Assembly (NCBI RefSeq): GCF_030323865.1
Contig: NZ_CP066362.1
Coordinates: 3,100,001-3,164,000 of the forward strand
Direction of reading: 5' to 3'
DNA: 64,000 nt
From: Pseudarthrobacter defluvii
GTDB lineage: Bacteria > Actinomycetota > Actinomycetes > Actinomycetales > Micrococcaceae
A program made the position numbers and the translations under genes. Below the pieces are notes generated by a model, which ran no database searches, was not told the DNA's origin, and saw nothing but the letters and a program-made list of their open reading frames with translations. This document shows, piece by piece, positions 25,145-34,034 of this stretch. Position 1 is the stretch's first letter. Each line of letters opens with the position of its first letter.

Positions 25145-26455
25145 CTACTCCCCCGTTCTGGAAGGACGGACGACGGCGAAAATCACCAACGCGGCTGCCT
25201 GCACCACCGTGACGGTGACGGCAAGCGCGAAGATCGACTGTTCGTAAAGCAGGCCGATCAGGAAGCTGCCGGCCAGCCACGCCAGGCCGTAGCAGGCGGT
25301 GAACATTCCGTAGGCACTCCCCCGCCGGGCTGCAGGAGCGAGTCCCGCCACGCCGGCGCGCATGGTGCTTTCCTGCACGCCCATCGCAGCCCCCCACACC
25401 AGCACCCCTGTCACTGCGAGTGCTGTGTTGTTGCTGAAGCCAAGCCACGGGACTGCGGCGGCCAGCACCGGCAGGACCAGAAGGACCCGCAGCCCCGCGC
25501 GGTCAAAGAGCCAGCCGGAGACCAGGGCGGCCACGGCGTCCACCGCCATGGCCGCGGCGTAGAGCACCGGGACCAGCGCCGGCGGCAGGAGCCCGGTGGC
25601 CACCACGTGGAATGAGAGCAGCCCGAACGTGGCGTAGCCGAACATCGTCAGGCTGCTGAAGGCGGCGTAGAGCCAGTACTGGCGCGGCATTCCGGCAGTG
25701 CCGCCCGGAACTGTGGTGGCTTCCCCGGGTTCCACGTCAAGGCGCGCCCGATCAAGAGGTTCCGCCGCAGCCGGTTCCATACCGGCCGGCTCCAGGGCAT
25801 TAGGCTGCAGTGTCTTAGGCTGCAGAGCGGCGAGCTCGTAAACGGCAGGATCGGGAACCCTGCGTTTCAGCCAGAACAAGACCAGCATGGCCGCAAGCCC
25901 GGGCACAGCCAGCAGCAGGAACCCGGGCCCGTAGTTGCCGGAAAGCGCCAGGGCCATCCCCACCAGCAGCGGCCCCACCAACGCGCCCACCTGGTCCAGC
26001 GCCTCATGCAGCGCGAACGCTTTTCCCCTGCCCAGCGCGGAACCGGCCTCCGCGAGCATGGTGTCCTTCGCCGGGCTCCTCACGGCCTTGCCCAGACGCT
26101 CGGCCAGGACCAGCAGGCAGGCAATCCAGAGTGCGTCGGTGATTCCGAGCAGGGGCACGGAGACCGCGGTCAGGGCATAACCACTGATGGCGAGCGCCCA
26201 CCGCAGCGCGGGCCGGTCAGCCAGGCGCCCGAACACCAGGCGGAGGACCAGGGCCACCGCCTCGCCGGCGCCGGTGACCACACTGACCAGAAGCGCCGAT
26301 GCCCCCAGCGCACCAAGAAACGGCCCGGTGACGCTGCGCGCGCCCTCGTACACCATGTCCATCAGCGCACTGACAATCCCGAAAGCCACGATGAAGCGGA
26401 TGGGGGTCATGGCCGCTGCAGGAAGGGTCCCCCCGGCGCTACCGTTGGTGCGCAT
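25145..26455 (-). CDS. MFS transporter
   Basis: This 436-residue protein has about 12 membrane segments and a long Pro/Glu-rich cytoplasmic central loop (ALQPKTLQPNALEPAGMEPAAAEPLD) with a small repeat. Motif A is seen as FGRLADRPALRWALAISGY. It overlaps the ftsW-like gene by 17 bases if the ATG at 26455 is used; an internal ATG at 26410 (MTPIRFIVAFG) is possible. Substrate unknown. Confidence 0.85.
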   Translation of the reverse strand: MRTNGSAGGTLPAAAMTPIRFIVAFGIVSALMDMVYEGARSVTGPFLGALGASALLVSVVTGAGEAVALVLRLVFGRLADRPALRWALAISGYALTAVSVPLLGITDALWIACLLVLAERLGKAVRSPAKDTMLAEAGSALGRGKAFALHEALDQVGALVGPLLVGMALALSGNYGPGFLLLAVPGLAAMLVLFWLKRRVPDPAVYELAALQPKTLQPNALEPAGMEPAAAEPLDRARLDVEPGEATTVPGGTAGMPRQYWLYAAFSSLTMFGYATFGLLSFHVVATGLLPPALVPVLYAAAMAVDAVAALVSGWLFDRAGLRVLLVLPVLAAAVPWLGFSNNTALAVTGVLVWGAAMGVQESTMRAGVAGLAPAARRGSAYGMFTACYGLAWLAGSFLIGLLYEQSIFALAVTVTVVQAAALVIFAVVRPSRTGE

Positions 26456-27779
26456 GCTCCCGGGCCTGCTTCACCGAACCATTCGACCCGCCACGGTCAG
26501 ACCCAACCCGGGTTGACCCGGAGCGTTCAGGGGCAGCGCGCTTGGATCCGGCACCGCGCCGGAGGGCCCGGCCCAGGCGGGTACTGCGGCCGGCGGGAGG
26601 AACAGTACCTTCCGGACGCGTCACCGCCAGGATCACCCCGATTCCCGCCAGGGAGGACACCATCGCCGATCCGCCGTAGGAGATGAACGGCAGCGGTACA
26701 CCAATCACGGGCAGCAGCCCGCTCACCATGGAAATGTTGATCACTGCTTGCCCAAGGATCCAGGTGATCACGCTGCAGGCCACGATCCGCGAGAACGTAT
26801 CCGTGGTCCGGGCGATGGTCTTGAACACGGCGATGGCCAGGGTGGCGAACAGGCCCAGTACCAGCAGCGTTCCGGCCAGGCCGAGTTCCTCCCCCAGGAT
26901 GGAGAAGATGAAGTCGTTGTGGGCTTCCGGGATCCAGTTCCACTTCTGCCGGCTCTGCCCCAGGCCCACACCGAACCAGCTGCCCGAAGCCAGGGCGTAT
27001 GCGCCGTGCTGCGCCTGGTAGCCCATGCCCTGCGCGTCCTCGTCGGATCCCATGCCCAGCCAGGAGGAGATCCGGCCCATCCTGTTGCCGCTGGTGGCCG
27101 CAAGCACCAGGGCTGCCGCCACGCAGATGAGCCCGGCCACGGAGAACACCTTCATCCGGACGCCGCCGTAGAACATGGTGGCAGCCAGGATCATCATGAT
27201 GATCAACGTGGTGCCCAGGTCGTGCCCCAGCGCCACGATGCCCATAATCAGTGCGCCGGCCGGTGCCAGCGGCATGACCGCGTGCTTCCACTGCCCCAGC
27301 AGGGCCTGCTTCCGGTCCAGGATCCAGGCCCCCCACACAATCAGCGAGAGCTTGGCGAATTCGGACGGCTGCGCGGTGAAACCACCCACGCTGATCCAGT
27401 TCCGGTTGCCGTTCACGGTCATGCCAAGCGGCGTGAACACCAGTACCAGGGCAAACAGGGAACCGATCAGCATCGGCCAGCCCAGCCACCGGATCCGCCG
27501 CACGGGCATCCGCGCCAGCACCAGCATGAGCACCACGCCGGCCACGGTCCACATGGCCTGCTTCAGGGGAAGATCGTACGGATTGTTTCCTGCCGCCACG
27601 GATTCCACGGACGACGCCGATGCCACCTCCACGAGTCCGATCGCAGAGAGCGTTAGCACCACCGCCAGGATCAGCGGCCGCAGGCGGCCCGGCGAGTCAT
27701 CCTCCAGCCACACCGCCAGTTTGCCCAGCCTGCGCCGGGCAGGAGGACGCATTACACGCTGCTTTTGTCCTGTACTCAT
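26439..27779 (-). CDS. FtsW/RodA/SpoVE-family peptidoglycan polymerase
   Basis: This 446-residue SEDS protein has about 10 membrane helices. Diagnostic regions are GNRNWISVGGFTAQPSEFAKLSLIVW, DLGTTLIIMMIL, EAHNDFIFSILGEELGLAG and PFISYGGSAMVSSLAGIG. It polymerises lipid II glycan chains, usually paired with a class B PBP. The C-terminus is long, basic and Gly/Ser-rich. It is outside a dcw cluster, so the FtsW versus RodA paralogue cannot be fixed. It is divergent from an LCP cell-wall ligase gene. ATG 27779 has AGGA upstream. Confidence 0.92.
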   Translation of the reverse strand: MSTGQKQRVMRPPARRRLGKLAVWLEDDSPGRLRPLILAVVLTLSAIGLVEVASASSVESVAAGNNPYDLPLKQAMWTVAGVVLMLVLARMPVRRIRWLGWPMLIGSLFALVLVFTPLGMTVNGNRNWISVGGFTAQPSEFAKLSLIVWGAWILDRKQALLGQWKHAVMPLAPAGALIMGIVALGHDLGTTLIIMMILAATMFYGGVRMKVFSVAGLICVAAALVLAATSGNRMGRISSWLGMGSDEDAQGMGYQAQHGAYALASGSWFGVGLGQSRQKWNWIPEAHNDFIFSILGEELGLAGTLLVLGLFATLAIAVFKTIARTTDTFSRIVACSVITWILGQAVINISMVSGLLPVIGVPLPFISYGGSAMVSSLAGIGVILAVTRPEGTVPPAGRSTRLGRALRRGAGSKRAAPERSGSTRVGSDRGGSNGSVKQAREHAHQR

Positions 27780-27980
27780 CTGTCCGTTCCTCAGCCTGCA
27801 TACGGGGGTATCCCACAGGGCCGGGCCCATGGCCCGGGCGGGTACCGCCGAGAAGAAAGAGTACGCCCACCCCGCACTGGAGACCGCGGGGACACCCGGC
27901 AAGTCAAGGGTTCTAGGCGAATTGCCAGCTTCGGCCTGTAAGGTAGCGGAAACCTGTCCCCTTCCGAAGGTCCTTTTGTC

Positions 27981-29513
27981 GTGTTCGGTTCCAGAAAATC
28001 TCCCGGCCCGGAACAGGAAAGCTCCAGCCCCCTTGCCTACCCTGGGCAAGGTGAGCTGTACGCCGCCAGTTCGCGCCACAGCCGGCCTCTTGGCCGTGCC
28101 CCGCGCTGGGTCAAGGCACTCACGGCAGTGGTGTCTGTCCTGCTTCTGGGCGTCCTGGCCTTCGGCGGCTACTGGGCCTGGCGCCTTCAGTCCAACATCA
28201 GCACCTCGCAGCTGTCCGCGGGCGGGGAGCGCACCGAAGGTGCCGTGAATGACAGCACAGACAGGCTGCAGATCCTGGTGCTGGGCTCGGACACGCGGAG
28301 CGGCAGCAACAGCCAGTACGGCACCGCGGACCAGTCCTCCGGCTACGGCCAGTCTGACGTGATGATGCTGCTGGACATCTCCGCGGACAACAAGCACGTC
28401 AACGTCGTCAGCTTCCCGCGCGACTTGCTGGTCGATGTTCCGGCGTGCACGGATTCCAAGACCAACCAGACGTATCCCGAGCAAAAGAGCGCCATGATCA
28501 ACAGCGCCATGGCCCAAGCCGGAATCGGCTGCGCCGTGGATACGGTAAACAAGCTGACGGGCCTTGAGGTGGATCACTTCATGATGGCGGACTTCAACGC
28601 CGTCAAGGAGCTGTCCAATGCGGTTGGCGGCGTGGAGGTCTGCGTGACCGAAGCCGTCAGCGATCCCGATTCGCACCTGAACCTGCCAGCCGGAACCTCG
28701 CAAGTGCAGGGCGACCAGGCGCTGGCCTTCCTTCGTACCCGGCACGCGTTCGCGAACGGCGGGGACCTGGGCCGCATCCAGGCGCAGCAGGGCTTCCTTG
28801 CCTCGCTCAGCCGCAAGCTCAAGTCCGAGGGAACCCTTGGCAATCCGCAAAAAGTGCTGACCATCGCCGACACCATCACCAAGAACCTGACGGTGGACTC
28901 CGGTCTGGCCTCGGTCCCGTCCCTGCTGACCATCGCCAACCGGCTGAAGAACATCGATCCGGCCAACATCAACTTCATCACCACGCCCACGGTTCCCTCG
29001 CCGCAGGACCCCAACCGGCTGGCCCTGGATGAACCCGCCGCGTCCAACTTCTTCAAGGCGCTGCGCAACAGCCCGGACCTGAGCCAGCCTGCCCCGGCAG
29101 CACCCGAGACGCCGGCGGCGCCCGCGGCACCTGCCTATGACAAGTCGCTGCAGCCGGTCTCCATCGCCAACGGCACCGGGGTAACGGGCCGCAGCAAGGC
29201 GATCGCCGGGCTGCTGTCCGACGCCGGGTTCACCAAACTCACCCAGTTGCCGGCCCAGGCGCAGGGCCAGACCATGGTGTACTACTCCGCCGGGTTCGAG
29301 GACGTGGCAGCCGACGTTGCCGCGCTGTTCGGCCTGCCGGCCAGCAGCGTCCAGCAGGTTGCCAATATCCAGGGCGTGCAACTGTACGCCGGCACGGACT
29401 TTGCCTCAGGCAGCAAACCCGCCGCACCGCCGTCGTCCGCTGACTCTTCCGGAAGCGTGGTGGCGCAGACCGGCAGCGACCAGAAGTGCCAGTCGGCCAA
29501 CCCGCTGGGGTAG
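27981..29513 (+). CDS. LytR-CpsA-Psr (LCP) family protein with LytR_C domain
   Basis: This 510-residue membrane-anchored enzyme attaches anionic polymers such as teichoic or arabinogalactan-type glycans to peptidoglycan. A TM lies near residues 36-60. The LCP domain contains ILVLGSDTR, SDVMMLLDIS, VVSFPRDLLVDVPA and the GDQALAFLRTRHAFANGGDLGRIQAQQGF block with catalytic Arg residues. A LytR_C domain follows (LQPVSIANGTGVTGRSKAIAGLL). The start is GTG 27981. It faces the FtsW-like gene, which fits a cell-wall role. Confidence 0.93.
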   Translation: MFGSRKSPGPEQESSSPLAYPGQGELYAASSRHSRPLGRAPRWVKALTAVVSVLLLGVLAFGGYWAWRLQSNISTSQLSAGGERTEGAVNDSTDRLQILVLGSDTRSGSNSQYGTADQSSGYGQSDVMMLLDISADNKHVNVVSFPRDLLVDVPACTDSKTNQTYPEQKSAMINSAMAQAGIGCAVDTVNKLTGLEVDHFMMADFNAVKELSNAVGGVEVCVTEAVSDPDSHLNLPAGTSQVQGDQALAFLRTRHAFANGGDLGRIQAQQGFLASLSRKLKSEGTLGNPQKVLTIADTITKNLTVDSGLASVPSLLTIANRLKNIDPANINFITTPTVPSPQDPNRLALDEPAASNFFKALRNSPDLSQPAPAAPETPAAPAAPAYDKSLQPVSIANGTGVTGRSKAIAGLLSDAGFTKLTQLPAQAQGQTMVYYSAGFEDVAADVAALFGLPASSVQQVANIQGVQLYAGTDFASGSKPAAPPSSADSSGSVVAQTGSDQKCQSANPLG

Positions 29514-29521
29514 CAGCCCGC

Positions 29522-29576
29522 GAGATGATAGTTCGCGGCAATCCCAACGACCGGAACTGCCCTTAACTGTCATCTC
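29522..29576. terminator. imperfect long hairpin between LCP and cmtR genes
   Basis: GAGATGATAGTT (29522-29533) and AACTGTCATCTC (29565-29576) pair at 11 of 12 positions around a 31-base loop with some inner pairing. It sits 8 bases after the LCP stop. Terminator or folded element; no T run. Confidence 0.4.
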
Positions 29577-29581
29577 TGAGA

Positions 29582-29599
29582 ATTCAGCTTTGCCTGAAT
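29582..29599. promoter_or_regulatory. ArsR/CmtR-type operator
   Basis: ATTCAG (29582-29587) and CTGAAT (29594-29599) flank 6 bases, the layout of ArsR/SmtB-family operators. A further TACAG/CTGTA pair follows just downstream. It is 26 bases upstream of the regulator start. Confidence 0.6.
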
Positions 29600-29624
29600 A
29601 CAGTCACAGCTGTACTTTGGGAGC

Positions 29625-29951
29625 ATGCAGACCCTTACCCATGCCCCGGTGCTGGCCCGCTTCGGCTACGCGGTATCGGACCCCACCCGCGCCCGCGTGC
29701 TGCTGGCTCTTGCGGAGGCGCCGTCCTATCCGTCGGACCTGGCAGACAGCCTTGCCGTATCGCGGCAAAGCATGTCCAACCACCTGACCTGCCTGCGCGG
29801 CTGCGGCCTGGTGGTTGCTGTACCGGATGGGCGGCGGAGCCGCTATGAGCTGGCGGATGCGCGGATCGGACACGCCATCAGGGACCTGCTGAGCGTCGTC
29901 CTTGCAGTGGATCCTGCCTGCTGCGCGCCTGATGGAGAGTGCCTGGCATGA
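29625..29951 (+). CDS. cmtR: CmtR-like ArsR-family metal sensor
   Basis: This 108-residue repressor closely resembles mycobacterial CmtR, a Cd/Pb sensor. The recognition helix region SNHLTCLRGCGLVVAVPDGRRSRYEL carries the two helix-4 cysteines (Cys56, Cys60). C-terminal cysteines follow (PACCAPDGEC: 99, 100, 106), one of which would complete the metal site. It controls the two downstream CDF exporters: its stop overlaps the next start by 4 bases (ATGA). Confidence 0.9.
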   Translation: MQTLTHAPVLARFGYAVSDPTRARVLLALAEAPSYPSDLADSLAVSRQSMSNHLTCLRGCGLVVAVPDGRRSRYELADARIGHAIRDLLSVVLAVDPACCAPDGECLA

Positions 29952-30685
29952 CCGCCCCCAGCATGCCCGGCACGGGGCGTCGGCGGGTACTGAGCCGGCG
30001 GATCAGGCTGTTCGCGGCCGCCACCATCACGTACAACGTCATCGAGGCCATCGCTGCGCTGTGGGCCGGCGGCGCAGCCGATTCAGCCGCCCTGATCGGC
30101 TTCGGCCTGGACTCCGTAATCGAAGTAGCGTCCGCGCTGGCACTGTCCTGGCAGTTCTCCGCCAAGGATCCGGAGCGGCGTGAACACCTCACGCTGCGGA
30201 TTATTGCCGTCTCCTTCTTCGCCCTGGCCGCGTTCGTGGCCGCGGATTCCGTCCGGTCCCTCGCCGGTGGCGGGGAAGCGCAGCACTCGGCGCCGGGCAT
30301 CGTGATCGCGGCGCTGAGCCTGGTCATCATGCCCGTCCTGTCCTGGGCGCAGCGCCGGGCCGGTCGCGAACTCGGGTCCAGGACGGCCGTGGCGGACTCC
30401 AAGCAGACGCTTCTGTGCACGTACCTCTCCGCTGTGCTGCTGGTGGGCCTGGTCCTCAACAGCACCCTGGGCTGGTGGTGGGCCGATGCCGGCGCGGCAC
30501 TTGTCATCGCGGGCATCGCCGCCCGTGAAGGCATCAACGCATGGCGCGGGGACGCCTGCTGTGCTGTCCCGCACCGGGCGGACGCCGGCGAAGAACAGGA
30601 CGACTGCTGCCCAGGCTGTGCCACCTCCACCCCTGATTCAGCCTCCGCCCAGCCGCTGGGCCTGCCGACCATCAGGAAGGGCTGA
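29948..30685 (+). CDS. cation diffusion facilitator-like transporter
   Basis: This 245-residue membrane protein has six predicted helices and CDF-type metal motifs (GFGLDSVIEVASALALSW with an Asp in TM2; LGWWWADAGAALVIAGIAAREGINAW in TM5 with Asp). The C-terminal tail is Cys-rich (GDACCAVPHRADAGEEQDDCCPGCATS), suited to binding soft metals. It is translationally coupled to cmtR, so likely exports Cd/Pb/Zn. It differs from the classical CDF encoded next to it, so the two are not simple duplicates. Confidence 0.85.
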   Translation: MTAPSMPGTGRRRVLSRRIRLFAAATITYNVIEAIAALWAGGAADSAALIGFGLDSVIEVASALALSWQFSAKDPERREHLTLRIIAVSFFALAAFVAADSVRSLAGGGEAQHSAPGIVIAALSLVIMPVLSWAQRRAGRELGSRTAVADSKQTLLCTYLSAVLLVGLVLNSTLGWWWADAGAALVIAGIAAREGINAWRGDACCAVPHRADAGEEQDDCCPGCATSTPDSASAQPLGLPTIRKG

Positions 30686-30687
30686 CC

Positions 30688-31605
30688 ATGGGCCATGACC
30701 ACGGCCACGGGACCATGGATCCCCACAGCCAGCGCGGCAAGCTGCTGCTGGTTTTCGGCATCACGTTCGCGGTGATGGTGGCTGAGATCGTGGGAACGGT
30801 CCTCACCGGCAGCCTGGCACTGCTGGCCGACGCCGGACACATGTTCACCGACTCCGCCGGGCTGCTCATCGCCGTAATTGCGGCGTCGCTGGCCCTGAAG
30901 CCGCCCACCTTCAAGCGCACGTGGGGCTACAAACGCGCCGAAATCCTCGCAGCGGCCGGGCAGGCCGCCCTGCTGCTGGGGGTGGGCGGGTTTGTCATCG
31001 TCGAGGGCATTCGCCGCCTGTTGGAACCACCGGAGGTGGGTGGCTCGCTGATGCTGTGGTTCGGCGTGATCGGCCTCGCCGGCAATGCCGTGGGACTGCT
31101 GGTGCTCGCCTCCGGCCGGCACCACAGTTTCAACATGAAAGCCGCGTTCCTTGAGGTGCTCAACGATGCCCTCGGCTCCATTGCAGTGATTGTGGCCGCG
31201 CTGGTCATTGCCCTGACGGGCTGGACCCGGGCAGACGCCGTCGTATCCCTGCTCATCGGTGTGCTGATCATCCCGCGCACGCTGAAGCTGCTGCGGGACA
31301 CGGTGAACGTGCTGATGGAGAGTACTCCCCCGGGCCTGGACCTGGCCGAGGTCCGCCGGCACATCCTGGCGCTGCCGCATGTCATCGACGTCCACGACCT
31401 GCATGCCTCGCTGGTTGCCTCTGGCGTGCCGGTCCTGTCCGCCCACATCACCGTGCAGGACGGGTGCATGCGCGACGGCCATTCGGCCACAATCCTGGCG
31501 GACCTGCAGCGCTGTGTGGCCCAGGACTTCGACGTCAGCGTGGAGCACTCCACCTTCCAGATCGAACCCGCCGCCCACCGGGATCAGGAAAGCATCCCGC
31601 ACTGA
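30688..31605 (+). CDS. czcD: CzcD-type cation diffusion facilitator
   Basis: This 305-residue zinc/cadmium/cobalt exporter has an N-terminal His-rich MGHDHGHGTMDPH, six helices, TM2 motif LLADAGHMFTDSAG, TM5 EVLNDALGSIAVIVAAL, and a cytoplasmic C-terminal domain ending in EHSTFQIEP. TM5 has Asn/Asp in place of the usual His/Asp pair, which may alter selectivity. It starts 2 bases after the previous stop, third gene of the cmtR operon. Confidence 0.92.
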   Translation: MGHDHGHGTMDPHSQRGKLLLVFGITFAVMVAEIVGTVLTGSLALLADAGHMFTDSAGLLIAVIAASLALKPPTFKRTWGYKRAEILAAAGQAALLLGVGGFVIVEGIRRLLEPPEVGGSLMLWFGVIGLAGNAVGLLVLASGRHHSFNMKAAFLEVLNDALGSIAVIVAALVIALTGWTRADAVVSLLIGVLIIPRTLKLLRDTVNVLMESTPPGLDLAEVRRHILALPHVIDVHDLHASLVASGVPVLSAHITVQDGCMRDGHSATILADLQRCVAQDFDVSVEHSTFQIEPAAHRDQESIPH

Positions 31606-31633
31606 CGTGGAGGGGACGGCGCTAGCCACCTAC

Positions 31634-32590
31634 TCAGGCGCGGACTGGCTCCAGCAACGCCATGATCCGCCCGATATAGCTGTCAAGGCTTAGCCGCTCT
31701 TCCCACAGCGCGCGGATGTCCGCTTCCCTGTCCCGTGTGGCGTCCGCAAGGTCGCGGAGCTGGGGAAGGATGGGCAGGTCCGGGTCGCAGAGGACCACTC
31801 CGGGCTCCATGACGTATTCCTTCATGCCCTCATTCGGAGTGACTGCCACGGCGATGCCGCTCTCCACTGCCCCCACCAGAACCATGTGGCCTGCCGCCCG
31901 GGTTCCCCGAGCCAGCGGAAGGAAGACCACCGATGCACTGCAGAGCAGCTCCCCGAACTCCTTTTGGCTCACGTAGCCGGGATGCGTGACCACATTTGCG
32001 CCCCGGCGGGTTTCACCGGCGGGCCCTCCAGTGGCAATGGTCAGTTGGACGGGCGTGGTGCTGGCCAGCACTTCCTCTTCGAGCGCGCTGATGGCCTGCG
32101 GGTCTCGGTCTGATGAGCCGCCAACAAAGATGTGGAAGACGTCGGAGTGTTTCCTGGGCGGGTACCCCAGGGAGTTGCCGTACAACACGCACCACGCTTT
32201 GCCCCCGTCCGCGTTCCAGGGCCCGGTCTCGGACTCGGACATGCTGATGACAGGTGCATTGCCAATGAGCCGGCGGAGGATTTTCCAGCTCAGGCTGCTG
32301 GGCTCTGCATAGATTCCGGTGACGACGAAGTCGTTCCTGCCCGTGAGCCGCAGCGCAGCCCCGATCCAGGGGTTGGTGGCGAAATAGGGCCCCTTGACCG
32401 ATGGGTTGAGGGTTTTCAGTGCCAGCACAAGCGCGTCGAATCCAATGCCCAAGACCCTTGAACCCCAGCGCTTTCCGGTGATCGCAGCACCCTCGAACTG
32501 GCAGATGGCCTTGATCATCGGGTGGCTGAGCCAGGCGGCGTCAGCCGTTGCCGAGGCCGGGCCAAGTGCCAGGAATGTGTAGGGAGCCAA
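31634..32590 (-). CDS. glycosyltransferase (GT-B like)
   Basis: This 318-residue cytosolic protein resembles GT-B glycosyltransferases. The C-terminal half contains HIFVGGSSDRDPQAISALEEEV, then a donor-binding stretch (HPGYVSQKEFGELLCSASVVFLPLARGTRAAGHMVLVGAVESGIAVAVTPNEGMKEYV). The N-terminal domain is short. The TTG start at 32590 has AAAGG upstream; no ATG suits. Adjacent to a membrane acyltransferase, so both may act on a surface glycan. Exact substrate unknown. Confidence 0.72.
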   Translation of the reverse strand: MAPYTFLALGPASATADAAWLSHPMIKAICQFEGAAITGKRWGSRVLGIGFDALVLALKTLNPSVKGPYFATNPWIGAALRLTGRNDFVVTGIYAEPSSLSWKILRRLIGNAPVISMSESETGPWNADGGKAWCVLYGNSLGYPPRKHSDVFHIFVGGSSDRDPQAISALEEEVLASTTPVQLTIATGGPAGETRRGANVVTHPGYVSQKEFGELLCSASVVFLPLARGTRAAGHMVLVGAVESGIAVAVTPNEGMKEYVMEPGVVLCDPDLPILPQLRDLADATRDREADIRALWEERLSLDSYIGRIMALLEPVRA

Positions 32591-32711
32591 CGGTCATGGC
32601 CTTTCATGCGGTGCGGCGGACGCCCCTTCCGGGGACTCCCAAGCTAGCCACCGCCCTCAAGCCATACAAGGAGATCAGGCTTTTACTGTGGATGACCACA
32701 TGCGCCGCGGC

Positions 32712-33890
32712 TTAGCCCGCTGACGCCGCCACGGGTGCCTTGGACGCCTCGGCCGTGGAGAGCACGACGGCGGGATCAAGCCTTTTGTTCGCCCAGCGGC
32801 GCAGCGGGCGCTCAACACAGCGGAAGGACGCGTAGGCCAGCAGCACGGTGAGGGCTGCGGTCAGGGCAATCCGGAGCGGCAACGCCGGGATCAGCGGCAT
32901 CAGCAGCAGGTAGACCGGCAGGTGCCAGAGGTACATGCCATAGGACAGGTCGCGGCCGGGGCGGGCCAGCCAGGGGTGGCTGAGGATGCGTGACAGGAAG
33001 CCGGCCGGCTGGAGGACCAGGGAGCCGACCAGCACGGCGGACAGCAGTGCGAGTGCGGTGGGGCCAACCGTCCAGAACACGTTGAACCAAGTGCCGGGGG
33101 CGTCCGGTTCCTTCAGCAGGAACAGCGCGGCCAAGAGGGCGGTGCCGGCCAGGGGCGCGGCCCAGCGGGACACCGACAGCAAGGCATTGTGCAGCCGCGA
33201 GCCCTGGCGGACGGCGGTGAACAGCAGGGCGAGGGCGCAGCCGATCAGCAGCTCATCGGCCCGGGTGTCCGGCCCGTTGTAGATCCGGTCCAATGGTTCG
33301 CCGGCATTCACCAGCAGGAACCGGTTCAGCACGAAGGCGGCGGCCAGGGCCACGGTGGCGAAGGCTGTGGTGCGGACCTTCCAGAACCGAAGCATCACCA
33401 GCAGGAGCAGCGGCCACACCAGGTAGAACTGTTCCTCAACGGCCAGGGTCCACGTGGGGCCGAGGGTTTCGCCGGCGATGGAGTCCCCGAACATGCCAAA
33501 GTGCGCCAGGTTCATCACGTAGGCGGCAGCGGGCAGGACAAACCCCGCCTGCCCACCCCAGCCTGAGGCAGGAAACAGGAAGCCGGCGGCGAGGATTACC
33601 GCGCAGAGCGCCAACAGTGCCGGCCAGAGCCGGGCCAGACGTTTGGCGTAGAAGATGCCAAGGTGGAGCCGGCCGGTGGCGAGCCATTCCTTCATGATCA
33701 GCAGCGTGATCACGAAGCCGCTGAGGGTGAAGAACACGTCCACGCCGATGGAACCGCCGGGCATCGACTCGGTGGCGGTATGGAAGAAGAAGACGCCCGC
33801 CACGGCGACGGTCCGGAGGCCGTCCAGGGCATGCTTCCGTCCGGCGATGAGGCCCGTTTCGGGCGCCGCCGGGCAATCTGGCAGTGACAT
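32712..33890 (-). CDS. OafA/YrhL-type membrane acyltransferase
   Basis: This 392-residue protein has about 10 membrane helices. The N-terminal HALDGLRTVAVAGVFFFHTATES contains the conserved His for acyl transfer. Later motifs include GSIGVDVFFTLSGFVIT and FYAKRLARLWPALL. The family O-acetylates cell-surface polysaccharides or lipids. The ATG at 33890 is preceded by GGAAAG; longer extensions upstream are not coding. It lies near the glycosyltransferase gene. Confidence 0.88.
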   Translation of the reverse strand: MSLPDCPAAPETGLIAGRKHALDGLRTVAVAGVFFFHTATESMPGGSIGVDVFFTLSGFVITLLIMKEWLATGRLHLGIFYAKRLARLWPALLALCAVILAAGFLFPASGWGGQAGFVLPAAAYVMNLAHFGMFGDSIAGETLGPTWTLAVEEQFYLVWPLLLLVMLRFWKVRTTAFATVALAAAFVLNRFLLVNAGEPLDRIYNGPDTRADELLIGCALALLFTAVRQGSRLHNALLSVSRWAAPLAGTALLAALFLLKEPDAPGTWFNVFWTVGPTALALLSAVLVGSLVLQPAGFLSRILSHPWLARPGRDLSYGMYLWHLPVYLLLMPLIPALPLRIALTAALTVLLAYASFRCVERPLRRWANKRLDPAVVLSTAEASKAPVAASAG

Positions 33891-34034
33891 CTTTCCGCTA
33901 CTTAACCTCAAAACCACCAAGCAATCATATATAACGTTTCCATAACTGCGCTGGACGGCGGCTGGGAGAACGCTGACGACAGAACTGAAAACAGGCACCT
34001 TGTGGCTGCCGTCCGACACTTCTAGGGTGAACTC

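Noticed and set aside
26439..29381. 980-codon minus-strand frame extending the ftsW-like gene across the LCP gene
   Set aside because: The frame beyond 27779 is antisense to a well-supported LCP protein and has no domain; the ATG at 27779 with AGGA gives a normal SEDS protein.
29878..31629. 583-codon minus-strand frame across the CDF genes
   Set aside because: Antisense to two membrane transporters with clear motifs; low-complexity translation rich in Gln, His and Arg.
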